Part shown: piece after piece, positions 53,558-64,000 of the stretch
How the letters are laid out: each line of letters starts with the position of its first letter
How positions within the stretch are numbered: the stretch's first letter is position 1
Origin: Alkalihalobacterium elongatum
GTDB lineage: Bacteria; Bacillota; Bacilli; Bacillales; Bacillaceae_F
DNA length: 64,000 nucleotides
NCBI RefSeq assembly: GCF_019024285.1
Contig: NZ_WMKZ01000012.1
Location: 1 to 64,000, forward strand
Reading direction: 5' to 3'
Position numbers and translations under genes: made by a program
Notes under the pieces: model-generated
What the model was told of the DNA's origin: nothing
What the model saw: only the letters and a program-made list of their open reading frames with translations
Database searches by the model: none

Positions 53558-53979
53558 GCTTTATTTTCCTCCCTCACGTTCGTATCGTTTTCATCTAGCC
53601 ATTCTAAGTTTTTAAATAAATCATCTCGGCTGTATTCAGCTAGTTCGAAATTGTTCGTCATGACAATCGCTTCTGTCGGACAAACTTCTGTACATAAATC
53701 ACATAGGATACAAATTTCAAAGTTAATATCATATGTGTCGATAATTTTTCCTTTTTTATTCGGGTCTGGGTGTGGTTTACCCGTTAATTGAATGCAATCG
53801 GTTGGACAGATATTAGCACACTGATTACAGACAATACACTTTTCCGGATAAAACTTCTGTATGCCACGAAAGCGATCCGGCATATCGATTGGTTCATCCG
53901 GATAACTTGTCGTCACATTTTTTTTCGTCAAGTTACTAAGTGTATATTTCAACCCTTTGACTAATCCTTGACCTAACAA
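53554..53979 (-). CDS. nuoI: NADH-quinone oxidoreductase subunit I (2x[4Fe-4S])
   Basis: Peripheral-arm subunit that passes electrons to cluster N2. Two ferredoxin motifs, CIVCNQCANICP and CILCDLCTEVCP, bind clusters N6a and N6b. I favour the TTG at 53979 (AAGGAG eight bases upstream; 141 residues) over the GTG at 53988, which sits directly on the ribosome site. It is preceded by an unusual 250-bp gap in an otherwise overlapping operon. Confidence 0.94.
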   Translation of the reverse strand: MLGQGLVKGLKYTLSNLTKKNVTTSYPDEPIDMPDRFRGIQKFYPEKCIVCNQCANICPTDCIQLTGKPHPDPNKKGKIIDTYDINFEICILCDLCTEVCPTEAIVMTNNFELAEYSRDDLFKNLEWLDENDTNVREENKA

Positions 53980-53988
53980 TGTGATCAC

Positions 53989-54233
53989 TCCTTAGTCGTG
54001 ATTAAGGAAGCAGTCTTTTAAAAGAGTGAAGGGCTTATGGCACAGAGCTCGATACTCCCATTCGACTACTTCTTCACTTCCTTCAATAATATGTTTAAAA
54101 AGGAGGACAAAAAGATCCAAGAAGTTCGAAGCGCTACAGTTTAGAATACTACGCTTGCACAGGATCTGATGACCTCGACGTTTCGTCGACGGCTACTTTA
54201 TCAGAGGGTATCCTGGACTTTTTGAACTTCCTC
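53989..54233 (-). other. Gap between nuoH and nuoI
   Basis: All other nuo junctions overlap or are at most 10 bp. This 245-bp stretch has no frame with a ribosome site. The 5' 131 bases (54233-54103) fold into a branched structure listed separately; the remainder leads to the nuoI ribosome site. Confidence 0.6.
54103..54233 (-). ncRNA. Candidate structured RNA element inside the nuo operon
   Basis: Starting directly after the nuoH stop, minus-strand pairs are: outer stem GAGGA/TCCTC, CAAAAAG/CTTTTTG, TCC/GGA, AGG/CTT (54233-54212 with 54103-54121, one 4-nt and one 1-nt bulge); hairpin A TCTGAT/ATCAGA (54205-54165) enclosing TCGACG-AAA-CGTCGA; hairpin B AAGCG/CGCTT (54156-54129). Together they make a three-way junction. 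No known RNA family recognised. Confidence 0.45.
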
Positions 54234-55235
54234 TTATAAGAGAAACTCTTTAACTAATGCTGTAATAATAATGTTTACTAACGCAATTGGTAATAAGATT
54301 TTCCATGCAAACTCCATCAGTTGATCTCCACGTAAACGCGGGAATGTACCACGCATCCAAATCATGAAGAACACAACAGCAGAGAATTTTAGAGCAAACC
54401 ATACGACACCTGGTATAAAGTCCAAGAAAGGTAACGGCTGCCAACCCCCTAAGAACAATACAGTCGTTAATGACGCCATCGCGAATAAATAAACATATTC
54501 AGCTAGCATAAAAAACGCCCAACGGAAACCTGAATACTCAACATGGTAACCAGCGACTAGCTCTGACTCGGCTTCAGGTAAGTCAAATGGCACTCGATTC
54601 AGCTCAGCGGTTGCCGCAATAACAAACACTAGGAAACCTAAAATTTGCGGAATAAAGAACCATAGATTAGCTTGAGCATTAACAATTTCAATTAAGTTTA
54701 AGCTTCCAGTTAATAGAACGACCCCTACAACTGATAGTACAAGAGGTACTTCATATGAAATCATCTGAGCCGCCGCTCGCATTCCACCCATTAAGGCGTA
54801 CTTATTATTTGATGCCCAACCACCAGCAACTATTCCAATGGTCGTAATTCCAGAAACGGCAATGTAGAATAGAAGTCCGACTCCAATGTCTGTAAAGTAA
54901 AGATTTTCAGAAAAAGGAATAACAGCTAATACTACAAATGCTGGAACGAAGGCAATGATTGGCGCCAAAATAAATAGTGGTTTATCTGCCTTCTTAGGGA
55001 TTGTATCTTCTTTTAATAATAGCTTTAATACATCGGCTACGGTTTGTAGTAAACCAAGTCCACCACCTGTACGGTTGGGTCCTACACGAAGCTGCATAAA
55101 ACCTAAAACCTTACGCTCTGCCAAAATGGCGTACGTAACAAACCCTAATACCGCCCCTAAAAGGGCAGCTCCTAATGCAAAATAAATTAAAAAGTTTGTC
55201 CAACTCGGCGCTGATGTCAGGAGATCATTAATCAT
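54234..55235 (-). CDS. nuoH: NADH-quinone oxidoreductase subunit H
   Basis: 333 residues, about eight helices; lines the quinone channel between peripheral and membrane arms. Signatures: AERKVLGFMQLRVGPNRTG, PFDLPEAESELVAGYHVEYSG, RGTFPRLRGDQLMEFAWK. The ATG overlaps the nuoD stop by one base (TAATG). Confidence 0.96.
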   Translation of the reverse strand: MINDLLTSAPSWTNFLIYFALGAALLGAVLGFVTYAILAERKVLGFMQLRVGPNRTGGGLGLLQTVADVLKLLLKEDTIPKKADKPLFILAPIIAFVPAFVVLAVIPFSENLYFTDIGVGLLFYIAVSGITTIGIVAGGWASNNKYALMGGMRAAAQMISYEVPLVLSVVGVVLLTGSLNLIEIVNAQANLWFFIPQILGFLVFVIAATAELNRVPFDLPEAESELVAGYHVEYSGFRWAFFMLAEYVYLFAMASLTTVLFLGGWQPLPFLDFIPGVVWFALKFSAVVFFMIWMRGTFPRLRGDQLMEFAWKILLPIALVNIIITALVKEFLL

Positions 55236-56335
55236 TAGCCGTCAACCTCCCCAAGGACAATATCAATTCCACCTAAAATAGCAATTAAATTGGCGATTGG
55301 TTGCCCTTCTAATAATTTTGGTAAAATTTGAAGGTTATAGAAAGATGGTCTTCTAAACTTTAAGCGGTAAGGCTCTTTCTTACCTTGACTTGCGATATAA
55401 CAGCCGATCTCTCCACGTGGTGACTCGATACGAACGAACGTCTCCCCTGCTGGTGGTTTAATAATTCTTGGTGTTTTGGCTAGGATCGGACCTTCACTAG
55501 GAAATTGCTCAACGGCTTGCTCGATAATCTTGATCGACTCTTCAATCTCCTTCATACGGCACATGTAACGTGCCCAGCAGTCGCCTTTTTCTTCCACTGG
55601 AATATCAAAATCAAAACGATCATAAATCGAATATGGCTCATCTTTACGTAAATCCCAATTCACACCTGTTGAACGGATATTGGCACCACTCAACGAGTAC
55701 TTAATAGCCTCTTCTTTCGTATACGTTCCTACATCTTTAATACGGCTCATGAAGATCTCATTACCTGTTACAAGGTTATGATAACCTTCTAGCTCTTTGC
55801 GGAGGTATGGAACTAAATCTCTTACTTTTTCAATCCACCCTGGAGGTGCGTCCCATTTAACTCCACCTACACGCATATAGTTAAACGTTAATCTTGCGCC
55901 AGAAATCTCATTTAATAAGTTAATGATCATCTCACGCTCACGGAAAGCATATAAGAATGGACTCATTGCCCCAATATCAAGTAAATATGTACCAAACCAT
56001 ACGAGGTGACTAGCGACACGTCCTAGCTCCATCACGAGGACTCTCAAGTATTCCGCACGCTCTGGAATTTCCAACTCCATCATCGTTTCGACCGCATGAC
56101 AGAGAACATAGTTATTTGTCATAGCTGATAAGTAGTCCATTCGGTCTGTGTAAGGAATAATTTGCGTATATTGAAGGTTTTCCGCAAGCTTCTCTGTACC
56201 GCGGTGTAAATAGCCGACAACTGGGATCGCCTCTTTAATAATCTCACCGTCAATTTTGACAACTAGACGGAATACACCGTGAGTACTTGGATGCTGTGGA
56301 CCTACGTTTAATAACATTTCTTCCGTACGTAGCAT
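55235..56335 (-). CDS. nuoD: NADH-quinone oxidoreductase subunit D
   Basis: 366 residues, the 49-kDa homologue related to [NiFe]-hydrogenase large subunits; forms the quinone site with NuoB. Motifs: NVGPQHPSTHGVFRLVV (quinone-site His), GYLHRGTEKLAE, PYTDRMDY (quinone Tyr region), PRGEIGCYIASQG. ATG with GAGGAGG upstream, 3 bp after nuoC. Shorter than the ~400 residues of many species but complete. Confidence 0.96.
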   Translation of the reverse strand: MLRTEEMLLNVGPQHPSTHGVFRLVVKIDGEIIKEAIPVVGYLHRGTEKLAENLQYTQIIPYTDRMDYLSAMTNNYVLCHAVETMMELEIPERAEYLRVLVMELGRVASHLVWFGTYLLDIGAMSPFLYAFREREMIINLLNEISGARLTFNYMRVGGVKWDAPPGWIEKVRDLVPYLRKELEGYHNLVTGNEIFMSRIKDVGTYTKEEAIKYSLSGANIRSTGVNWDLRKDEPYSIYDRFDFDIPVEEKGDCWARYMCRMKEIEESIKIIEQAVEQFPSEGPILAKTPRIIKPPAGETFVRIESPRGEIGCYIASQGKKEPYRLKFRRPSFYNLQILPKLLEGQPIANLIAILGGIDIVLGEVDG

Positions 56336-56338
56336 TCG

Positions 56339-57676
56339 TTACACCTCCTCGTCGTGCTGCTCGTAATCTTTCCTGAGGGGATGCCCTACCCAATCATCAG
56401 GAAGCATAATTCGCGTTAGGTTCGGATGACCTGTAAAAACGATCCCTAGTAAATCATATGATTCTCTTTCAGGCCAATTTGCTCCATCCCATACAGGAGT
56501 AATCGATTCAATCGTAGGTTCATCACGGTCAATTTTAACCTTTAATGCGATGTTTTCCTTCGTTTTAAAAGAATACATGTGATTATAAATTTCCATATGT
56601 GTTTCAAAATCTGAACCATGATGCTCAGATAAGTAATCAAACGCAAGCTGCTCATTATGCTTTAAAAACTGAGCAAGCTTAAAGTACGTTTCCTTCTTCG
56701 CTACTAAAGTAGGAATGTCTTTGCCTAGTCTATTAATATAGGCATCTTCTAGCACATCTTCGCCTAAATTTTCTTTAATCACCTTTAAATACTTATCAAG
56801 GTACTGTTGATTCGGTGATGGTTGCTCCTGCTCGGCATCAGCAGTAGGGGCTTCGCCACCAGCTGCCTTGGCCTTCGCTGCTGCTGCGGCTTTTGCCTTG
56901 GCAATAGCGGCTGCCTTCGCTTTCGCTTTTTCATCATCACCGTCTCCAGCTCCACCAGCTGCTTTTCTCTTAGCTGCTGCTGCCGCCGCGGCCTTGGCCT
57001 TTGCTGCTGCAACTGCTTTCGCTTTCGCTGCGGCCTTCGCTTTCTCATCGTCCCCTGTTGCTTCTTCGCTTGCTCCTTGCTTCGCCATTGCGGCTGCTTT
57101 CGCTTTTGCTGCTGCCGCCGCTTTCGCCTTCGCTGCTGCTGCAGCCTTTGCTTTCGCATCTGCGCCTGCTGACTCCTCGCCGCCTGCTCCTTGCTTCGCC
57201 ATTGCGGCTGCTTTCGCTTTTGCCGCTGCCGCTGCTTTCGCCTTCGCTGCTGCTGCAGCCTTTGCTTTCGCATCTGCACTCGCTGGTTCCTCGCTAGCCC
57301 CTTCGTTACCTGCTCCTTGCTTCGCCATTGCGGCTGCTTTTGCTTTTGCCGCTGCCGCTGCTTTCGCTTTTGCCGCTGCTGCGGCCTTTGCTTTCGCATC
57401 TGCGCTCGCTGGTTCCTCGCTGGCCCCTTCGTTACCTGCTTCCTGATTCGCCATTTCGGCTGCTTTCGCTTTTGCCGCTGCCGCTGCTTTCGCCTTCGCT
57501 GCTGCTGCGGCCTTTGCTTTAGCGTCTGCACTTGCTTTTTCTTCCGTTACTTCCTTATTTTCACTTGAAACCGCTTCCGATTGTCTAGCTTTTTCAAGTT
57601 CTTTTTCTCGCAATTTCTTCATTGCTGCAGCTTTCGCTTTTGCGGCAGCTGCGGCTTTTGCTTTTTCATCACTCAT
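56339..57676 (-). CDS. nuoC: NADH-quinone oxidoreductase subunit C with long Ala/Lys repeat extension
   Basis: 445 residues, of which only ~290-445 are the normal 30-kDa subunit ([42 protein letters not shown]). Residues 1-~280 are Ala/Lys-rich repeats of the form [19 protein letters not shown] separated by short Gly/Glu/Ser linkers; units are 38-42 residues. Extended NuoC proteins occur in other Bacillaceae, so this is a lineage trait. The extension should be helical and basic-hydrophobic; role unknown. The ATG overlaps the nuoB stop by 4 bp. Confidence 0.94.
   Translation of the reverse strand: MSDEKAKAAAAAKAKAAAMKKLREKELEKARQSEAVSSENKEVTEEKASADAKAKAAAAAKAKAAAAAKAKAAEMANQEAGNEGASEEPASADAKAKAAAAAKAKAAAAAKAKAAAMAKQGAGNEGASEEPASADAKAKAAAAAKAKAAAAAKAKAAAMAKQGAGGEESAGADAKAKAAAAAKAKAAAAAKAKAAAMAKQGASEEATGDDEKAKAAAKAKAVAAAKAKAAAAAAAKRKAAGGAGDGDDEKAKAKAAAIAKAKAAAAAKAKAAGGEAPTADAEQEQPSPNQQYLDKYLKVIKENLGEDVLEDAYINRLGKDIPTLVAKKETYFKLAQFLKHNEQLAFDYLSEHHGSDFETHMEIYNHMYSFKTKENIALKVKIDRDEPTIESITPVWDGANWPERESYDLLGIVFTGHPNLTRIMLPDDWVGHPLRKDYEQHDEEV
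56990..57540. repeat. In-frame tandem repeats within nuoC
   Basis: The block GCTCCTTGCTTCGCCATTGC recurs at 57072, 57186 and 57312 with a worn copy at 57438, that is, steps of 114, 126 and 126 bp, all multiples of three. The intervening DNA is nearly identical Ala/Lys codons, so units can change in number by slippage or recombination without breaking the frame. Confidence 0.88.
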
Positions 57677-58191
57677 CGACTGATCACCCGCTTCCCAGTC
57701 TTAGCTTCATAGCGGATTTTCTCTTGTAACTTGTTAATTCCATAAATTAATGCTGCCGGATTTGGCGGGCAACCAGGGATATACACATCTACTGGTACGA
57801 TTTGGTCAACCCCTTTAACGACAGCATATGATTTTACATATGGTCCACCTGCAGTCGCACAGGATCCCATTGCAATTACCCATTTCGGTTCAGGCATTTG
57901 ATCATACAAACGCTTTAGGATTGGTGCCATTTTCTTTGTCACCGTTCCAGATACAATCATACAGTCTGACTGCCTCGGAGACGTTCTAAAAATAACGCCA
58001 AAACGGTCTTGGTCATAGTGAGACGCTCCCGTTCCCATCATTTCGATGGCACAACAAGCTAACCCGAAGGTCAACGGCCACAACGAGTTACTTCTAGCCC
58101 AAGCTTTCACTTGTTCTAATGTGGTAAAAAAGACGTTACGTTCTAGCTCTTCTCGCTCTGCCTTAGTGATGCTATCCAAATTTAGATCCAT
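57673..58191 (-). CDS. nuoB: NADH-quinone oxidoreductase subunit B (cluster N2)
   Basis: 172 residues from the ATG at 58191 ([20 protein letters not shown] upstream), overlapping the end of nuoA by 10 bp. It binds the terminal [4Fe-4S] cluster N2 with Cys46-Cys47 (LACCAIEMM), Cys111 (GSCAT) and Cys141 (GCPPNP), all present. Peripheral subunit in contact with NuoD and the quinone site. Confidence 0.96.
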   Translation of the reverse strand: MDLNLDSITKAEREELERNVFFTTLEQVKAWARSNSLWPLTFGLACCAIEMMGTGASHYDQDRFGVIFRTSPRQSDCMIVSGTVTKKMAPILKRLYDQMPEPKWVIAMGSCATAGGPYVKSYAVVKGVDQIVPVDVYIPGCPPNPAALIYGINKLQEKIRYEAKTGKRVISR

Positions 58192-58559
58192 GTTAACACC
58201 TTCTTCTTCCACGCATAAATTAATCCGATTAATAACATAATCATAAAGATAACCATTTCAATTAAAGCAAAAATTCCTAAATAATCGTACGCTACCGCCC
58301 AAGGATACAAAAAGACAGTTTCCACATCAAACAAAACGAATAATAACGCAAACATATAGTATCGAACGTTAAATTGAACCCAGCTGCTTCCAGTTGGTTC
58401 AACCCCACTTTCATACGTCGTCTGCTTTTCTTTGGTTGGATTATTTGGTCTTAAAAAGCGTCCTGCTGTAAGCGCAACCAAAGGTAATATTATTCCTAGT
58501 AAAATAAAGACGGCTACAACTAAATAGTTGTTTTGATACAAGTGATAAAGCGGATCCAT
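58182..58559 (-). CDS. nuoA: NADH-quinone oxidoreductase subunit A
   Basis: 125 residues, three membrane helices; the loop between helices 1 and 2 has [21 protein letters not shown], the family signature around the quinone entrance, and [10 protein letters not shown] follows. First gene of the operon: ATG with a strong GAGGTGAGG site, about 190 bases downstream of a good sigma-A promoter. Confidence 0.96.
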   Translation of the reverse strand: MDPLYHLYQNNYLVVAVFILLGIILPLVALTAGRFLRPNNPTKEKQTTYESGVEPTGSSWVQFNVRYYMFALLFVLFDVETVFLYPWAVAYDYLGIFALIEMVIFMIMLLIGLIYAWKKKVLTWI

Positions 58560-59302
58560 CTTGCCTCACCTCACCCTCCATGCCTTATTCCAAAGTCGTA
58601 TTTCTTGTGCAACTCCCGTGACCATGCTACTTTAATGAATCTATTAGTTGATAACGGATGTTAACACGTTAAATTGTAAAACACCCAACAAAATTTCTTT
58701 AAAAGCTCTCTTTTTTCCAATGCTGGAAGTTTCACTTTATGTAATCGTAACCATTATAGCAAATCCTATATGGGGTGTCGACTGTCACAAAATCGTAAAA
58801 AACTTTCTAAGGAAATGATTTATTGATAAATTAAAATAGCAAAATTCCTCTACCACATTATGTAAATGCCTTAGTATATATGCTTTAGAAGCATCTAAGA
58901 CTTAAATAAAATTTCATGCCAACTCTAAATTAATTTCCTTGTATAATAAAGAAACAAAAAAATTATTTTAAAGTATTTTTTGGAATTGCTCTAGTAATGT
59001 TTCGGCTGTATTAGCGAACCCTATAAAAATAATATAAAACGCTATTTAGTATAGCTCCGTTACTATTAAAGTATTAGTATTAACTCCTCTAAAGCGTGAA
59101 GAACCATGATAAATCTAATACTAAAAAGCATCATTCTCTGAATTAGAAGCCTCCTAAACGATTGTTGCTTATAGCTACCCTCTTCCACCTGCTGTTCAAC
59201 CATTTTTTAGTATACTTAGTAAGAAGTTAACTTACCCTAACGAATTAACAATAAAGCTTGGAAAACAGAAAAAAAGGAAAAAACCTTTATCTGGAGGTTA
59301 TC
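58560..59302. other. Leader and promoter region of nuo, then empty AT-rich DNA
   Basis: 58560-58752 is the long untranslated leader of nuoA, 58753-58781 the promoter. From 58782 to 59290 I see AT-rich sequence with no open frame carrying a ribosome site and no strong hairpin. Confidence 0.5.
58753..58781 (-). promoter_or_regulatory. Sigma-A promoter of the nuo operon
   Basis: On the minus strand TCGACA (58781-58776), a 17-bp spacer, and TATAAT (58758-58753) with an extended -10 TG one base before it. The transcript would carry a leader of about 185 nt before nuoA. Confidence 0.85.
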
Positions 59303-59803
59303 ATGGAGAAAGTACAGCATTGGAAGGTAGCCCGACGTGTTGCCGAAAAAATATGGGCTATGAATAAGTATGAGATTATGGCTAGAGGATATGATTATTA
59401 TAAAGAAGTTTCCTACACTTTTCGTTCTCTTGATTCTTTTACTAGAATTGAGGCATTATATGTTCAAATGAACAGCTTTCTTGATTTACCATACAAAAAA
59501 GGAGCTGTTTTGACAACGCTCGAGCACGTCTGGGGATACTTTAAAAGGATCGCTACGATAGATGAGAAGAATCATTTTTTTCAGGCTTTTGAGAAATGTA
59601 AATTAATAGAAGAGCCTACCTTTTTTCAGTTTCCACATGAAGTAGAACAGTGTAAGGACATTCTTCGTTCATTGTTAAAAAAATATCCAAATCGTTATTT
59701 ACAATTTTCACGATTTTTATATCCTGAACAAAAGTGGAATGAAGTTACATTAAAAAAGAGGGAATTCCTCTGGAAGGATGGGGCGATATTTATTCGCATC
59801 TAG
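59303..59803 (+). CDS. DUF1722 (YbgA-family) protein
   Basis: A 166-residue cytosolic protein, one of two plus-strand genes in the window. The ATG at 59303 (MEKVQHWKVARRVAEKIW) has CTGGAGG upstream; a start 45 bases earlier lacks one. The pattern HKY-like MNKYEIMARGYDYYKEV, TTLEHVWGYFKRIATIDEKNHF and LLKKYPNRYLQFSRFLYPE fits DUF1722, known from YbgA, where it is often fused to DUF523. Biochemical role unknown. It sits between the divergent nuo promoter and the atp genes and shares a bidirectional terminator with atpC. Confidence 0.75.
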   Translation: MEKVQHWKVARRVAEKIWAMNKYEIMARGYDYYKEVSYTFRSLDSFTRIEALYVQMNSFLDLPYKKGAVLTTLEHVWGYFKRIATIDEKNHFFQAFEKCKLIEEPTFFQFPHEVEQCKDILRSLLKKYPNRYLQFSRFLYPEQKWNEVTLKKREFLWKDGAIFIRI

Positions 59804-59826
59804 TAGGATGAACCATTAGAACACAA

Positions 59827-59856
59827 AAAGCACAAAGACGAAGGCCTTTGTGCTTT
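59827..59856. terminator. Bidirectional terminator between the DUF1722 gene and atpC
   Basis: An 11-bp perfect stem (AAAGCACAAAG and its complement) with an 8-nt loop; TTTC-type ends follow on the plus strand and TTTTTG on the minus strand. It lies 24 bp from one stop codon and 5 bp from the other. Confidence 0.88.
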
Positions 59857-59861
59857 CATGA

Positions 59862-60275
<414 letters not shown>

Positions 60276-60361
60276 TCAATAGCAATACGGGTTTGATCTA
60301 TTTGTATTCGTCAAAAGTAGTGGTGAGTGCCAAACACCCACCGCTACAAATCAGTTGAAGA

Positions 60362-61807
<1,446 letters not shown>

Positions 61808-61836
61808 TCATGATTGTACAGGGAAATATATGTCTA

Positions 61837-61935
61837 TTAAGTTCTCACTCCCACATTTAGATGTACTCGTGAGAACTTAATGACGTATTCACCCTGAAAA
61901 TGTATTTCTATCAATAAGACCTCTTATTAATAGAA
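61837..61935. other. Two hairpins between atpG and atpD
   Basis: First: TTAAGTTCTCAC (61837-61848) and GTGAGAACTTAA (61869-61880), a perfect 12-bp stem with a 20-nt loop. Second: TTCTAT-C-AATAA (61906-61917) with TTATT-A-ATAGAA (61924-61935), 11 pairs with one mismatch. Neither is followed by a T run, so processing or stability signals are more likely than termination. Confidence 0.7.
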
Positions 61936-61952
61936 GCTACATTGAATTTATT

Positions 61953-62810
<858 letters not shown>

Positions 62811-62869
62811 TTAATTTCACCACCTTTTCGCTAACTGGTTTTCCTAGAAGTTGTTCACGTATTCAACGA

Positions 62870-64000
62870 TTACTTGCTGCTTGTATTGAAGCCTTTTTTA
62901 AACTCTTCAATCGCAGCGTTAAATGCACTTTCTTCTGGAAGTTTACCAGTTGTACGAATCGTATCTAAAAGATCTTTCTTGTTATGGTCTAAGAAAGTAA
63001 ACATTTCAGCTTCGAAACGACGAATATCTTCAACTGGGATATCATCAAGGAATCCTTTAGTTAATGCATAAAGAATTGCTACTTGCTTCTCAACCGCTAA
63101 CGGCTCGTGAAGACCTTGTTTTAATACTTCAACTGTACGTTGTCCACGGTTTAACTTCGCTTGTGTTGCTTTATCTAAGTCAGAACCGAACTGTGCAAAT
63201 GCTTCAAGCTCACGGTATGACGCTAAGTCAAGACGTAATGTACCTGAAACCTGCTTCATAGCTTTAATCTGTGCAGATCCACCTACACGAGATACTGAAA
63301 GACCGGCGTTGATCGCTGGACGTACCCCAGAGTGGAATAGGTCAGATTGTAAGAAGATTTGTCCGTCTGTAATCGAGATAACGTTTGTTGGAATGTATGC
63401 TGATACATCCCCTGCTTGAGTTTCGATGAAAGGAAGAGCAGTAATTGAACCGCCACCTTTAGCATCACTTAACTTCGCAGCACGCTCTAATAAACGTGAG
63501 TGAAGGTAGAATACATCCCCAGGGAATGCCTCACGACCTGGAGGACGACGAAGTAATAATGAAAGTTCACGATATGCAGATGCTTGTTTTGTTAAGTCAT
63601 CATACACAACTAGTACGTGCTTACCATTGTACATGAACTCTTCACCCATTGTTACCCCAGCATAAGGTGCTAAGAATAGTAATGGAGCTGGTTCAGATGC
63701 ACTTGCAGTAACTACGATAGTGTAGTCTAGAGCACCTTTTTGACGAAGTGTTTCTACAACGCCTGCAACTGTTGATTCTTTTTGACCAATTGCAACGTAG
63801 ATACAAATCATGTTTTGGTCAGCTTGGTTTAAGATTGTATCGATCGCAACAGATGTTTTACCTGTTTGACGGTCACCGATAATTAACTCACGTTGACCAC
63901 GGCCAATTGGTACAAGAGCATCAATTGACTTAATACCCGTTTGTAATGGCTCGTGTACTGATTTACGATCCATTACACCAGGTGCTGGACTTTCAATCGG
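62870..64000 (-). CDS. atpA: F1Fo ATP synthase subunit alpha (5' end outside window)
   Basis: The frame is open to the window edge; the visible 376 residues cover the middle and C-terminal part. Motifs: [21 protein letters not shown]-loop [46 protein letters not shown], and the family signature [17 protein letters not shown] containing the arginine finger. The first ~125 residues are missing to the right. Part of the atp operon continuing beyond the window. Confidence 0.97.
   Translation of the reverse strand, partial: PIESPAPGVMDRKSVHEPLQTGIKSIDALVPIGRGQRELIIGDRQTGKTSVAIDTILNQADQNMICIYVAIGQKESTVAGVVETLRQKGALDYTIVVTASASEPAPLLFLAPYAGVTMGEEFMYNGKHVLVVYDDLTKQASAYRELSLLLRRPPGREAFPGDVFYLHSRLLERAAKLSDAKGGGSITALPFIETQAGDVSAYIPTNVISITDGQIFLQSDLFHSGVRPAINAGLSVSRVGGSAQIKAMKQVSGTLRLDLASYRELEAFAQFGSDLDKATQAKLNRGQRTVEVLKQGLHEPLAVEKQVAILYALTKGFLDDIPVEDIRRFEAEMFTFLDHNKKDLLDTIRTTGKLPEESAFNAAIEEFKKGFNTSSK

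Noticed and set aside
53989-54233. A small gene or gene remnant between nuoH and nuoI
   Set aside because: One minus-strand frame stays open for about 60 codons before nuoI but has no start codon with a ribosome site and no recognisable product.
56990-57540. CRISPR-like array of regular repeats
   Set aside because: Units are in-frame coding repeats with no unique spacers; the protein continues into a normal NuoC domain.
56822-57568. Several long plus-strand and minus-strand frames over nuoC
   Set aside because: They are by-products of the Ala/Lys codon repeats (GC-rich, stop-free in several frames), without start signals.

Overview
The window reads as chromosome of a low-GC, endospore-forming Bacillaceae species, probably an alkaliphile. 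Three things point there. The sporulation genes spoIIID, spoIIQ and spoIID are present. The gene order fabZ - flhP/flhO - mbl - spoIIID ... spoIIQ - spoIID - murA - ywmB - nuo - atp resembles the ywp-ywm-atp region of Bacillus subtilis, with inserted genes. There is also a TupA-like ATP-grasp gene of the kind linked to teichuronopeptide walls in alkaliphilic Bacillus, together with several very acidic surface proteins. The genus is inferred, not proven. Nearly every gene lies on the minus strand; the exceptions are the amidase at the left edge and one DUF1722 gene near 59.5 kb.

Region 1 (1-22 kb) is a cell-envelope accessory region. A secreted amidase and a subtilisin-like protease converge, and both carry the same kind of peptidoglycan-binding repeat. 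Next comes a cluster (4.0-18.3 kb) with three tandem cyanophycin-synthetase-like ATP-grasp proteins, each with a C-terminal acylphosphatase-like domain, a TupA-like ATP-grasp protein, four glycosyltransferases, and an ABC-2 exporter whose ATPase subunit carries two fused nucleotide-binding domains. A coiled-coil protein gene, galE and an NlpC/P60 endopeptidase with three PG-binding repeats follow. The cluster looks like a system that makes and exports a wall polymer made of glycan and amino acids.

Region 2 (22-30 kb) is mixed: an acidic PepSY-like lipoprotein, a kinase-fold protein downstream of a yybP-ykoY (Mn2+) riboswitch, a tiny acidic lipoprotein, a PAS-GGDEF-EAL protein, fabZ, a REP-associated tyrosine transposase (RAYT) and an EpuA-like membrane protein with a long acidic extension.

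Region 3 (29-47 kb) is the flagellar/shape/sporulation block (flhP, flhO, mbl, spoIIID, spoIIQ, spoIID, murA, ywmB, ywzB). It is interrupted by a DnaQ-type exonuclease, a class D sortase with its LPKTA substrate, a two-subunit sodium:solute symporter with a CNMP-CBS-DUF294 regulator and CcpA cre sites, and two small membrane proteins.

Region 4 (47-64 kb) is energy metabolism: an 11-subunit complex I operon (nuoABCDHIJKLMN, no EFG) with a good sigma-A promoter, and the atpC, atpD, atpG and atpA genes of the F1 ATPase, atpA running off the right edge.

Two dispersed repeat families cut across these regions. One is a 48-bp near-perfect palindrome built on GGTGCCAGGCACC (six full copies plus partial copies), usually just past stop codons; a partial copy covers the RAYT stop codon. 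The other is a diverged tandem repeat of about 51 bp found at 22.2 kb and 43.0 kb. Candidate structured RNAs lie between nuoH and nuoI and at 33.9-34.1 kb. I saw no tRNA, rRNA, CRISPR array or insertion sequence apart from the RAYT gene.
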